From DASZTV01 sp035548125 (lineage in GTDB: Bacteria > Actinomycetota > Actinomycetes > JAFAQI01): 64,000 bases of DNA. The notes under the pieces are model-generated. The model was not told the DNA's origin, did not search any database, and saw only the letters and a list, made by a program, of their open reading frames with translations. Positions 24,072-31,575 of the stretch are shown here, one piece after another. Position numbers and translations under genes: made by a program. Positions within the stretch are counted from its first letter, which is position 1, and each line of letters opens with the position of its first letter. The DNA lies in assembly GCA_035548125.1 (NCBI GenBank), contig DASZTV010000040.1, positions 1 to 64,000 on the forward strand, given 5' to 3'.

Positions 24072-24848
24072 CTAACAAGCAATGTCGTGATCGACGCCGC
24101 GTGCGATCCATTGCGCGAGCAGTGCCGGCCCGCCGGTGATGGAGTGCGGGCGACAGTTGCGCTGCGCCTGGCGCTTGGACCCCGCTCCCCCACCCCACAC
24201 GGCGGTGTGGGAGAACGCGGTTGAGCCGTTGGTGATGAAGGCCCACCACACGGTCTCGGTGTAGATGCCGGCGCTCACGTGCGGCTGTCGACGCAGCTCC
24301 TCCAGCGCGCCGCGAATGACCGCGACGTTGGCCTGGATCCCCTTTCGGGTGACGCCCCAGGTGTTGTCGAACTCGACGTCGAGCCACCAGCGACCCCGGG
24401 GAATCGCCCCGATCGCGCGGACGTAGCCCAACGCCGTCTTGGCCGCCTCGAAGCCGTAGTCGTAGGCGCAGCCCACGTCGTACTTCGGATGCCGGTCGCA
24501 ATGCCGCGGGCCGCCGCGCCCCCAGTGGGCGCTCTTGTGTCCCGGATTGGCGAGGTTGATGTAGAACTGCGGCCGATAACGCAGCCTGCTGGCCCAGGCG
24601 TACTCCGCGCTCAAGCACGGCGACGGGAAGTACGGCCGGCCGGCCGTCGTGGCGATGATGCCGAAGTCGACCTTCGAACCCAGCGTCGCGTCGCAGGACA
24701 TGCTCCCTACGTCCCGGCCGATCGCGCCGTGCGGCGGAGCGCCCGCCCGACCGACCGACGCGACCGTGGGTGCCGAGCCGCCGCCGAGTGCACCCGCTAG
24801 CGCGAAGACGCCCGCCACTCGGGCGATGACGGCGAGGACGGCGAGCAC
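24072..24848 (-). CDS. Secreted GH25-like (TIM-barrel) protein
   Basis: 258 residues with an N-terminal export signal (MLAVLAVIARVAGVFALAGALGGG). The mature part contains VDFGIIATTAGRPYFPSPCLSAEYAWA, PQFYINLANPGHKSAHW, CAYDYGFEAAKTAL and GRWWLDVEFDNTW, the layout of actinobacterial exported proteins distantly related to GH25 lysozymes or DUF1906. The D-x-E pair in WWLDVEF would be the catalytic acids if it is an enzyme. Six or more Cys suggest disulfides. It ends nine bases from the convergent GH8 gene. Peptidoglycan as substrate is plausible but not shown. Confidence 0.72.
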   Translation of the reverse strand: MLAVLAVIARVAGVFALAGALGGGSAPTVASVGRAGAPPHGAIGRDVGSMSCDATLGSKVDFGIIATTAGRPYFPSPCLSAEYAWASRLRYRPQFYINLANPGHKSAHWGRGGPRHCDRHPKYDVGCAYDYGFEAAKTALGYVRAIGAIPRGRWWLDVEFDNTWGVTRKGIQANVAVIRGALEELRRQPHVSAGIYTETVWWAFITNGSTAFSHTAVWGGGAGSKRQAQRNCRPHSITGGPALLAQWIARGVDHDIAC

Positions 24849-24879
24849 GCCATCCGACGCTACCCGCGACTGCGAGGAG

Positions 24880-25053
24880 CTACTTGAGCACTCCGCACCG
24901 GCGACACTTCGTGCGACGGAACATCCTGCTCACCCACTGGTGGCCTGGGCCCGAGATGCAGGCAAGCACGGCGGCAGCTCGAACGTCGTCGTTCGTGCGC
25001 ATCCGCCACAGCGCGCCATCCACTTCGCGCATCTCGCGAATGGTGTCCGCCAT
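24880..25053 (-). CDS. Small basic protein with C-terminal C-x-x-C, 57 aa
   Basis: Reads MADTIREMREVDGALWRMRT at the start and ends FRRTKCRRCGVLK. It is an intact frame of 57 codons from ATG 25053 to TAG 24880, with a purine-rich aggagg about nine bases upstream. The last 15 residues are strongly basic and carry a C-x-x-C pair like half of a zinc ribbon, which could dimerise to bind metal or nucleic acid. Nothing in the other frames competes well across this stretch. It lies in the minus-strand run between the diiron-type gene and the GH25-like gene (31-bp gap). I do not recognise a family. Confidence 0.5.
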   Translation of the reverse strand: MADTIREMREVDGALWRMRTNDDVRAAAVLACISGPGHQWVSRMFRRTKCRRCGVLK

Positions 25054-25172
25054 TGCCGGCCCCTCCTCCTACGCCGCCGGAATCCCACGACGTGCTCAGG
25101 GGAAGGACACCATCATCCACGGCGGGCAACGGCAGCCGTCAAGGACCCCCGGCGGCGCGTACGGAGTAATGC

Positions 25173-26249
25173 CTATGCCAGCGCCGGCTCAGGAATCTCC
25201 ATGTCCTCAGGAGCGTTCGCGCGCAACAGTGATGACCCGCTCGCGCGCCATGCGTCGAGCACGTGCGAGGCGAAACGCGACTCGATCCAGTGCAGCGCAG
25301 CCGCGCCCCACAACACCATCGCCGAGGTGCCCGGCTGCTGCTCGACCAGGCCCCTTGCGAGCCCGTCCGCGGCCACCTGCGAGTGGTGCGCGTCCGCGAC
25401 GACGTGGACATCGAAGAAGTGGCACGCGTCCTGCGGCGCGTCGAGCCGGCGAAGCGCTGCCGAGTACGCCGCCATCGGCTCCACCGAGCTCATCTCGAAC
25501 GCGGCCAGGTGCCCGACCATCGCCGGCAGGTACGTGCGGTGCAGCCCGAACAGCGACACCAGGTTGACGGTGGCGAGCGTGACACCGGGCAGCTGCGGCA
25601 GGTAGAAGCCGTAACGCGTGTCGAGCCCCATCAGCGACAGCGTGAGCGCGTACAGGTGGTGGTGTACGTCGCGCTCCGCACCATCGCCGTACTCGCCTCG
25701 CTGGATCTCGGCGAGGGCTGCCTTCGGCGTACCGGCCAGCCGCGGCAGACCCCAGCTGTGCGGGTCGGCCTCCTTGAGCTGCCAGGCGGTGCGGTGGACG
25801 AGGATCTCCCGCATCTGGTCCCACGTCGCGTCGCGCTCGCAGAAGCCGGACAGGGACGGTCCGGTGTCATCGGCGCCGAGCTCGCCCAGCGCGGCCGCGA
25901 TGTCGGCCGGCGGCTGCGGTATCGGTACGCGCTCGCGGAGCGCCTCGAGAAATCGTTCTTCCAACGTGGCGCGAGCCGCCAGGAGTGACGGCTCCCACTC
26001 CCAGTCGTCGTCGACCCCCGCCAGCCCGCGGTAGTGCAGCTCATAGAGCAGGTACAGCGCGAGTGCGCTGTCGTCGCCGAGCAGCGGATCGTCGTCGGCC
26101 GCCGGCAGTCCGTCGCAACGACCCGGCTCCCGGCACAGCACCTCCTGCACCCATTCCGACACCGGGCCGCGCACCGGCGGCAGGGTGCCACGGCAGTGGT
26201 CGACGACCGTCGGCACGTCGCCGTACGCCTGAAGCGTGGAAGCGGTCAC
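25173..26249 (-). CDS. Iron-containing redox enzyme family protein (heme-oxygenase-like diiron oxidase fold)
   Basis: 358-residue all-helical protein. Candidate metal ligands are visible in YELHYRGLAG, the cluster ERDVHHHLYAL, and DVHVVADAHHSQVAADGL; the H-V-x-x-D-x-x-H wording is typical of the family annotated as iron-containing redox enzyme, a branch of heme-oxygenase-like diiron oxidases. Known members cleave C-C or C-N bonds or N-oxygenate substrates. GTG 26249 is the start. It follows the response regulator by 43 bp in the same direction, so it may be under or near that two-component system. Substrate is unknown. Confidence 0.8.
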   Translation of the reverse strand: MTASTLQAYGDVPTVVDHCRGTLPPVRGPVSEWVQEVLCREPGRCDGLPAADDDPLLGDDSALALYLLYELHYRGLAGVDDDWEWEPSLLAARATLEERFLEALRERVPIPQPPADIAAALGELGADDTGPSLSGFCERDATWDQMREILVHRTAWQLKEADPHSWGLPRLAGTPKAALAEIQRGEYGDGAERDVHHHLYALTLSLMGLDTRYGFYLPQLPGVTLATVNLVSLFGLHRTYLPAMVGHLAAFEMSSVEPMAAYSAALRRLDAPQDACHFFDVHVVADAHHSQVAADGLARGLVEQQPGTSAMVLWGAAALHWIESRFASHVLDAWRASGSSLLRANAPEDMEIPEPALA

Positions 26250-26292
26250 GCGGGTGTCTTTCCCACCGCGATACGCGGCGACACCCGGCAGC

Positions 26293-26961
26293 TCAGCGCG
26301 CGCCTGGGACGACCAGTCCCTCCTCGTACGCCAACACGATCGCTTGAACCCGGTCGCGCAGGTCGAGCTTGGCCAGGATCCGGGTTACGTGGGTCTTCAC
26401 CGTCTTCTCGGAGAGCACGAGACGGGTCGCGATCTCAGCGTTGGACAACCCTTGCGCGAGGCACTGCAGCACCTCGCCTTCTCGCTCGGTGAGCTTCTCC
26501 AGGAGCGGATGACGGGGTGGGACGTCGCCTTCCGGAAGATGCTGCGCGTACCGATCCAGGAGCTGCCGGGTGATCCGGGGCGAGACGACGGCGTCGCCAG
26601 AGGCGATCGCACGGATCGCGTCCACGAGCTGGTCCGGAGGTACGTCCTTGAGAAGGAACCCGCTGGCCCCGGCACGGAGCGCGGTGAAGGCGTACTCATC
26701 GAGATCGAACGTGGTGAGGATCAGCACTCGCGTGGCCGGCGAGTGCGCCACGATGCGCCGCGTCCCTTCGATGCCGTCGGTTCCCGGCATCCGGATGTCC
26801 ATGAGAACGACGTCGGGCCGCAGTCGGGCCGCCTCGGCCGTTGCCTGCGCGCCGTCACTCGCCTCACCGACGACGCGGATGTCATCGGTCGCGTGCAGGA
26901 TCATCCGGAAACCGGTACGCATCAGCGGCTGGTCGTCCGCGATCACGACCTTCACGGTCAT
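26293..26961 (-). CDS. NarL/LuxR-type response regulator
   Basis: 222 residues. Receiver domain residues ~3-120 with acidic pocket D9/D10, phosphoacceptor Asp55 in VVLMDIRMPG, the switch Thr in VLILTTFDLDEY and Lys in GFLLKDVP. The C-terminal LuxR helix-turn-helix is LTEREGEVLQCLAQGLSNAEIATRLVLSEKTVKTHVTRILAKL. ATG 26961 is chosen because MTVKVVIADDQ is the canonical start. It lies ten bases after the histidine kinase stop, forming the standard kinase-regulator pair. DNA targets are not evident. Confidence 0.93.
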   Translation of the reverse strand: MTVKVVIADDQPLMRTGFRMILHATDDIRVVGEASDGAQATAEAARLRPDVVLMDIRMPGTDGIEGTRRIVAHSPATRVLILTTFDLDEYAFTALRAGASGFLLKDVPPDQLVDAIRAIASGDAVVSPRITRQLLDRYAQHLPEGDVPPRHPLLEKLTEREGEVLQCLAQGLSNAEIATRLVLSEKTVKTHVTRILAKLDLRDRVQAIVLAYEEGLVVPGAR

Positions 26962-26971
26962 CAGCGGGCCG

Positions 26972-28180
26972 TCACGATGTCGACGCGCCCAACGGGAAGC
27001 GCGCGGTGACGCACCAGCCGCGCCCTGGCACCGGACCTGCGCTGACGACACCGCCGAAGATCGCCACCCGCTCGGACATGCCCAGCAAGCCGTGGCCGGG
27101 AACCGCAACGTCGCCGGCGGCGCGGCCGTCGTCTCGGACGTCGACCGTCAGCTGGTGGTCCGACCAGGACATCGCAACGTCGACGCGCGTGACGTTCCGC
27201 CCGTGCTTGAGCGTGTTCGTCAGGCTCTCCTGCACGATGCGGTAGGCCGCTGCGTCCTCGGTCGGAGGCAGCGGCCGCGGGTCGCCGCTCGTCGTCAGAT
27301 CCGCGGTGAGCCCGACAGCCCGGACCTGCTCCAGCAACGTGCCGATGTCGGTGAGCCCGGGTTGCGGAGCGAGCGGTGCCTCGCCGTCGGCGTCGCGCAG
27401 CACGCCGAGCAGCCGACGCATCTCGGTGAGAGCCTGGCGGCCTGCGGTCGAGACCTGGCGCATCGCTTCGGTCGCCTCGTCCGGATTCGTCGGGTTCGTC
27501 AGTGCGGCACCGTCGGCGAGGGCGACCACGACCGAGAGACTGTGGGCGACGATGTCGTGCATCTCGCGTGCGATGCGCGTCCGCTCGCCGATCACCGCGA
27601 GCTGCGCCTTCTGGTCGCGCTCCTTCTCCAGCCGCGCCGCTCGGTCCACCACCGAGTCCAGGTACGCGACGTGACTTCGCCACGCCACACCTCCGAACAG
27701 CGCCGCCGTGACCAGGCCGGACAGGAATACCAGCGAGCCGACGAGTCCGTCGCTTGCAGGGGCGAACCGCACCGATGCGAGGACCACTCCCACCTCGAGC
27801 ACACCGGCGGCCATCAGCGCCTCTCGGCGGCTTCGACGAGCGGCGACCGTGTAGAGCGCCACGAGCAACCCCGCATCGGCGGCAAGCGGGACGTTCGCCA
27901 GCCACTGCACGAACGCCAGCCCGCACAGCACGACGAAGACCGAGTTGGGTGCTCGGCGTCGGGCGAACAGCGGAAGGATCAGCGCCTGGCTGAGCGCCCA
28001 CACCCACCAGCGGTTCTCGTCTCCGTCGAACAGAGGGATGGCCGTCGCGAGGTCGAGGAGCAACACCTCGGCGGCGTTGGTCAGCAGCGGCCGCCGCGCC
28101 GCCAGACGCAGGATCGCCGCGAGCGGCGCCCACATCTCATCGAGCGGCCACGCCCGCTCGATGGACGCCGGCTCCGTCAT
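26972..28180 (-). CDS. Membrane sensor histidine kinase (HisKA_3/NarX type)
   Basis: 402 residues. The N-terminal half holds about six transmembrane helices with short loops (residues ~35-190) and no large sensor domain, so it likely senses a membrane or intramembrane cue. The dimerisation/phosphoacceptor box is ERTRIAREMHDIVAHSLSVVV (His in EMHD). The ATPase part includes an N-box-like ESLTNTLKHG, then VDVRDDG, the G-box GHGLLGMSERVAIFGG and GRGWCVTARFPL. ATG 28180 has aaggagg six bases upstream. It is cotranscribed with the response regulator downstream. Confidence 0.92.
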   Translation of the reverse strand: MTEPASIERAWPLDEMWAPLAAILRLAARRPLLTNAAEVLLLDLATAIPLFDGDENRWWVWALSQALILPLFARRRAPNSVFVVLCGLAFVQWLANVPLAADAGLLVALYTVAARRSRREALMAAGVLEVGVVLASVRFAPASDGLVGSLVFLSGLVTAALFGGVAWRSHVAYLDSVVDRAARLEKERDQKAQLAVIGERTRIAREMHDIVAHSLSVVVALADGAALTNPTNPDEATEAMRQVSTAGRQALTEMRRLLGVLRDADGEAPLAPQPGLTDIGTLLEQVRAVGLTADLTTSGDPRPLPPTEDAAAYRIVQESLTNTLKHGRNVTRVDVAMSWSDHQLTVDVRDDGRAAGDVAVPGHGLLGMSERVAIFGGVVSAGPVPGRGWCVTARFPLGASTS

Positions 28181-28403
28181 CGCCCCTCCTTGTCCTGCCA
28201 CGCTACGAGAAGCCGCTGAACGGCGAATGAGACTTCGGATGTACGCCGGGCAGTCCGGATACACCGTGCGACGGACGAGCGCGGACGCTGATCGCGCCTA
28301 CCGTCCGAACAGTGCGCCGCCGCCTGACCCACGCCCTGTCTGCCGTCTTCGAAGGCGACCGAAGCGCGCAGGTGGTCTGGCCTTCGGCACCTGGCCGGTC
28401 TGG
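28181..28403. other. Intergenic stretch upstream of the histidine kinase
   Basis: The interval between the kinase start and the next plus-strand gene is 365 bp. This first part must contain the kinase promoter but shows no clear -10/-35, terminator or long inverted repeat. A short open frame (GTG near 28310 to TGA at 28407, about 31 codons) is too weak to call. Confidence 0.3.
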
Positions 28404-28541
28404 ATGACTCTGGCGGCGGTCATGACGCTGCTCGTCCTGCTTCTCGCGCGCCGCGAGCGGGGTGGCGCGCACCTCCCCCACCCGCGCCTGCCGCATCCGC
28501 AGCTTCCGGCTGTTGGAACGGTAGAGGTCGCGACCGACTAA
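28404..28541 (+). CDS. Possible single-helix membrane peptide, 45 aa
   Basis: Frame ATG 28404 to stop at 28541 would encode MTLAAVMTLLVLLLARRERG, one strongly hydrophobic helix followed by a basic, Pro/His-rich tail (PHPRLPHPQLP). The frame continues open upstream without a good start, and no clear Shine-Dalgarno precedes the ATG. It stops four bases before the next gene, which would fit translational coupling. A real but unrecognised small membrane protein is possible; a chance hydrophobic frame is equally so. Confidence 0.3.
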   Translation: MTLAAVMTLLVLLLARRERGGAHLPHPRLPHPQLPAVGTVEVATD

Positions 28542-28545
28542 CGGC

Positions 28546-29580
28546 ATGAACCTCAGACGGGTCCGCATCGCCGCCCAGCTCCTCGCGCTCGGCCTCGTCG
28601 TCTGGTGGTTCGTCGTCCCGCAGCTCCGCGGCACGAGCAGCTCCCTGCACCAGCTCTTCGACGTCGACAGCTCCTGGCTGCCGGTCGCGCTCGCTGCCGA
28701 GCTCGGCTCGCTGGCGGCGTACACGTTCTGCACCCGCGCCGTGCTCGGGCACCACGCACGCCCGAGCTACCCCCAGATCGCCTGCATCGATCTCAGCTCG
28801 ATCGGCCTCGGCCACTGCCTACCCGACGGTGGGGCCGCGGGCACCGCGCTGTCCTGGCGACTGCTCGTCGGGGTGGGCGTCCCGAGTGGCGACGCAGTCT
28901 TCGCCAAGGTCAGTCAGGGCATCTCGTCTGCGGTCGCGCTTCACGCGCTGTTGTTCAGCGCACTTCTGCTCGGCGGCCTGACCGGTGGCTTCACGACATG
29001 GAGCGCCGCGCCGATCGCGTTGGCATCAGCGACGCTGCTGGTCATCACGGCGCTCATCGCAGCGTTGCGCCGACCCGGCTTCCGCGCCGGCGCCGAGCGC
29101 TGCCTGCGGCTGCTCCCCCGCGTCGGCCCCAAGCTCGCGGACCGCACTACGAGCCTCTATGACTGCCATCTGGACGAGCGGGTCAAGGCGGCGACGCGGG
29201 ATCGCCAGCAGCTGCTCGAGGTACTCGGCTGGTCGGCCACCAACTGGACCCTGGATGCCGCCGCCCTCTGGGCGTCGCTCAACGCCTGCGGCGCCCACCC
29301 CGGCCTGGAGGCGATCGCGGTCGCGTTCGCCATCGCCTCCTACGGCACGTGGTTGCCGATCACGCCGAGCGGGCTCGGGGTGTCGGAGAGCCTGATGATC
29401 CCGTCGCTCATCGCCTTTGGCGCGCCGCACGCCGCAGCCGCCCTCGGCGTCCTGACCTGGCGCGCCATCGCGTACTGGCTGCCGATCCCAATGGGCGCCA
29501 CGGCCTACGGCGCGCTTCACCTGGGGCGGCTCCGCGCCGTTCGCGCTTTGCCCGCTGCGACGGCAGACTCCATGGGGTGA
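28546..29580 (+). CDS. UPF0104/LPG-synthase-type membrane protein (flippase-like)
   Basis: 344 residues with about eight transmembrane helices. The region SSIGLGHCLPDGGAAGTALSWRLL near residue 90 and the late motif TWLPITPSGLGVSESLMIPSLIAFG are the two hallmark loops of the lysylphosphatidylglycerol-synthase transmembrane (UPF0104) family. Stand-alone members are thought to move lipids or lipid-linked intermediates. There is no aminoacyl-transferase domain. Its stop overlaps the GTG of the next gene (GTGA), so the two membrane proteins are coupled. Confidence 0.88.
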   Translation: MNLRRVRIAAQLLALGLVVWWFVVPQLRGTSSSLHQLFDVDSSWLPVALAAELGSLAAYTFCTRAVLGHHARPSYPQIACIDLSSIGLGHCLPDGGAAGTALSWRLLVGVGVPSGDAVFAKVSQGISSAVALHALLFSALLLGGLTGGFTTWSAAPIALASATLLVITALIAALRRPGFRAGAERCLRLLPRVGPKLADRTTSLYDCHLDERVKAATRDRQQLLEVLGWSATNWTLDAAALWASLNACGAHPGLEAIAVAFAIASYGTWLPITPSGLGVSESLMIPSLIAFGAPHAAAALGVLTWRAIAYWLPIPMGATAYGALHLGRLRAVRALPAATADSMG

Positions 29581-30362
29581 ACGCGGGTCCGCTGTTCGGC
29601 TCGGTCTTCCTCGCCACCGGCGTCGAGGCCGTCGAGGCGACCACCATCGTGCTCGCGGCAGGCGTGGCTCGCGACTGGCGCTCCTCGCTGAGCGGCGCCG
29701 GGACCGCCGTCGCGGGTCTCGCCGTCGTGGTGGCGGCACTCGGGCCGGCGGTCTCGCGCATCCCGCTGGACTGGCTGCGTCTGGTGATCGGTCTCGCGCT
29801 GCTCTGGTACGGCGTGCAGTGGCTGCGCAAGGCGATCCTTCGCGCCAGCGGCTACAAGGCACTACACGACGAGGCAGCGATCTACCGCCGCGAGCTCGCG
29901 GCGGCGGCAGCGATGGCGGCCGAGCACCGCTGGGGCGTCCGCGACTGGGGGGCGTTCCGGTTGTCCTTCAACGGCGTACTGCTCGAAGGGCTCGAGATCG
30001 TCGTCATCGTGCTCACGTTCGGCGCCGACGATCACCGAACCGCGCTTGCCGGTATCGCCGCGGCCTCCGCCGTCGTCGTGGTCGCGGCAGCCGGGGTGGC
30101 GGTACGGGCACCCCTCACCAAGGTGCCGGAGAACACCCTGAAGTTCGTAGTCGGCATCATGCTCACGTCGTTCGGGCTGTTCTGGTCGGTCGAGGGCGCC
30201 CGACTGGACTGGCCGGGCGGCGACAAGGCCCTGTTCGCCGTCATCCCGTGCGTGGTGGTAGTCGCGATCACGGCGGTCGCCGCGCTGCGCTACAGACGAG
30301 CCCGTTCCGCGATCGACGTCGCTCCGGACGCCTCGTCGAACGCCCGCAGCAGCCCGTCCTGA
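29577..30362 (+). CDS. COG4280-type membrane protein
   Basis: 261 residues with about six hydrophobic helices. The N-terminal VFLATGVEAVEATTIVLAAGVARDWRSS and the central FNGVLLEGLEIVVIVLTFGAD form an internally repeated Glu-containing motif like those in Gdt1-like/UPF0016 cation transporters, and match uncharacterised COG4280 proteins. The repeated acidic helix suggests divalent cation transport, but this is inferred. GTG 29577 overlaps the preceding stop. The last ~24 residues are hydrophilic and overlap the convergent thioesterase gene by 73 bp, an unusually long tail overlap. Confidence 0.78.
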   Translation: MNAGPLFGSVFLATGVEAVEATTIVLAAGVARDWRSSLSGAGTAVAGLAVVVAALGPAVSRIPLDWLRLVIGLALLWYGVQWLRKAILRASGYKALHDEAAIYRRELAAAAAMAAEHRWGVRDWGAFRLSFNGVLLEGLEIVVIVLTFGADDHRTALAGIAAASAVVVVAAAGVAVRAPLTKVPENTLKFVVGIMLTSFGLFWSVEGARLDWPGGDKALFAVIPCVVVVAITAVAALRYRRARSAIDVAPDASSNARSSPS

Positions 30363-31171
30363 GCGAACGACGCGACCAACCGACCTGCCTCGTCCTTGAT
30401 CTGACCGCGCACGTAGCTCATCCCCGCACCGACTGCGGTGCTCTCGTGGTCGTACAGGAGCCAACCGTCCCACCCGACCGGGTCGTGAAAGCTGATGTCG
30501 ATCGCCATCACCGCGGTCGACACCGACTTGTGCGACATCGCGGTGCCGATGCCCGGGTGGCCGCGCATCGTCGTGGAGATCGAAAGGTGTCCGGTGAAGT
30601 GGGCGAGCAGTGCGCGGCGCAGGTCGTCGCGCGTCTCACCGCTCACCTGGTCCGGGTCGTAGCGCAACCACGCTTCGAGTCGCGGCGGACCCAGTTCGTC
30701 GGGGTCGTTCGGGTCGACCACGCCGACCAGCCGCAGCTCCCTACCGGGCAACGGCATGTCGTAGGGGATGGCGTCGGCGGGCGAGCTGTCGGGCGCGGTC
30801 GTCGGATGCCGAATCACGTCCTCGACCGGGTGGTCGAGCAACAAGGTGATGACGCCGCACGTGCGCTCACCCTGGGTTGCCGACACCAGCAGCGTCGCGA
30901 AGGACCGTCCCGCGTGAACCACGTCGACCGAAAGGTCGATCGGTTCCGCGGCGCGGATCGGCCGGCAGAACACGCCGCCGGCGCGACGGACCACCTTGCC
31001 CTCACCGGACTTGGTCGCTGCCACCACGGCCTGCGCGAGCACCTGGCTCGCGTCGATCAGGTCGCGGTCGCCCGCGTCGTGAGAACCACGGTACCGATGG
31101 TCGCCGACCGGCTCGACGTCGAAGACGCGAAGCAGGTTGGCGAGGGTGGACGGCGACTCCGGAAGGTTCAT
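30290..31171 (-). CDS. tesB: Acyl-CoA thioesterase II (TesB-like)
   Basis: 293 residues with two hotdog halves. The first contains VFCRPIRAAEPIDLSVDVVHAGRSFATLLVSATQ and the second LLAHFTGHLSISTTMRGHPG... SFHDPVGWDGWLLYDHESTAVGAGMSYVRGQI, which match TesB including the late Asp and Gln positions. It hydrolyses acyl-CoA to free acid and CoA. ATG 31171 overlaps the upstream DUF427 stop (ATGA), so they are coupled. The C-terminal tail past ASFAQDGLLRA lies within a 73-bp tail-to-tail overlap with the COG4280 gene. Confidence 0.88.
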   Translation of the reverse strand: MNLPESPSTLANLLRVFDVEPVGDHRYRGSHDAGDRDLIDASQVLAQAVVAATKSGEGKVVRRAGGVFCRPIRAAEPIDLSVDVVHAGRSFATLLVSATQGERTCGVITLLLDHPVEDVIRHPTTAPDSSPADAIPYDMPLPGRELRLVGVVDPNDPDELGPPRLEAWLRYDPDQVSGETRDDLRRALLAHFTGHLSISTTMRGHPGIGTAMSHKSVSTAVMAIDISFHDPVGWDGWLLYDHESTAVGAGMSYVRGQIKDEAGRLVASFAQDGLLRAFDEASGATSIAERARL

Positions 31172-31566
31172 CGGCGCTGGTAGCCGACCACGGCGGGAGT
31201 GGCCACGCCGACCTCCACGCTGACCCGGTCCTGGTAGAAGGCGATGTGGCCGGCGATCTGGGCGACCTGCGGGTAAGGATCGCGATAGGTCCACGCGACC
31301 GGGTCGCTTCCGTCCGCGAGCCGCCAGTGGCTCGCGTACCCCTTGTACGGGCACCGCGTCACGTAGTCGATCTCGACGAGGTGGGTGAGGTCGACGTCCG
31401 CCTCGGGCAGGTAGAACACGAAGCCGTGGTCCTGCTCGTCCACGACGAGCGGCGACTCCGAGCGCGCGATGACCGTGTCGCCGGCCCGCACCGTCACCAG
31501 GTTGCGGCGGCGCAGCACGTCGACGCGATAGTCAGGTCGTTCGACGTAGCCCGATTCCTCCGTCAC
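31168..31566 (-). CDS. DUF427-domain protein
   Basis: 132 residues. The DUF427 beta-rich fold is recognisable from VTVRAGDTVIARSESPLVVDE, then YLPEADVDLTHL, the conserved TRCPYKGYASHWRL and WTYRDPYPQVAQIAGHIAFY. Proteins of this family are common in actinobacteria and have no settled function. GTG 31566 is the start. It is upstream of and overlaps tesB, an arrangement that hints at acyl-CoA metabolism. Confidence 0.85.
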   Translation of the reverse strand: MTEESGYVERPDYRVDVLRRRNLVTVRAGDTVIARSESPLVVDEQDHGFVFYLPEADVDLTHLVEIDYVTRCPYKGYASHWRLADGSDPVAWTYRDPYPQVAQIAGHIAFYQDRVSVEVGVATPAVVGYQRR

Positions 31567-31575
31567 GACTGCAAC

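Noticed and set aside
28310..28407. A 31-codon frame starting GTG upstream of the possible membrane peptide
   Set aside because: No ribosome site, no recognisable composition. It is too short to support.
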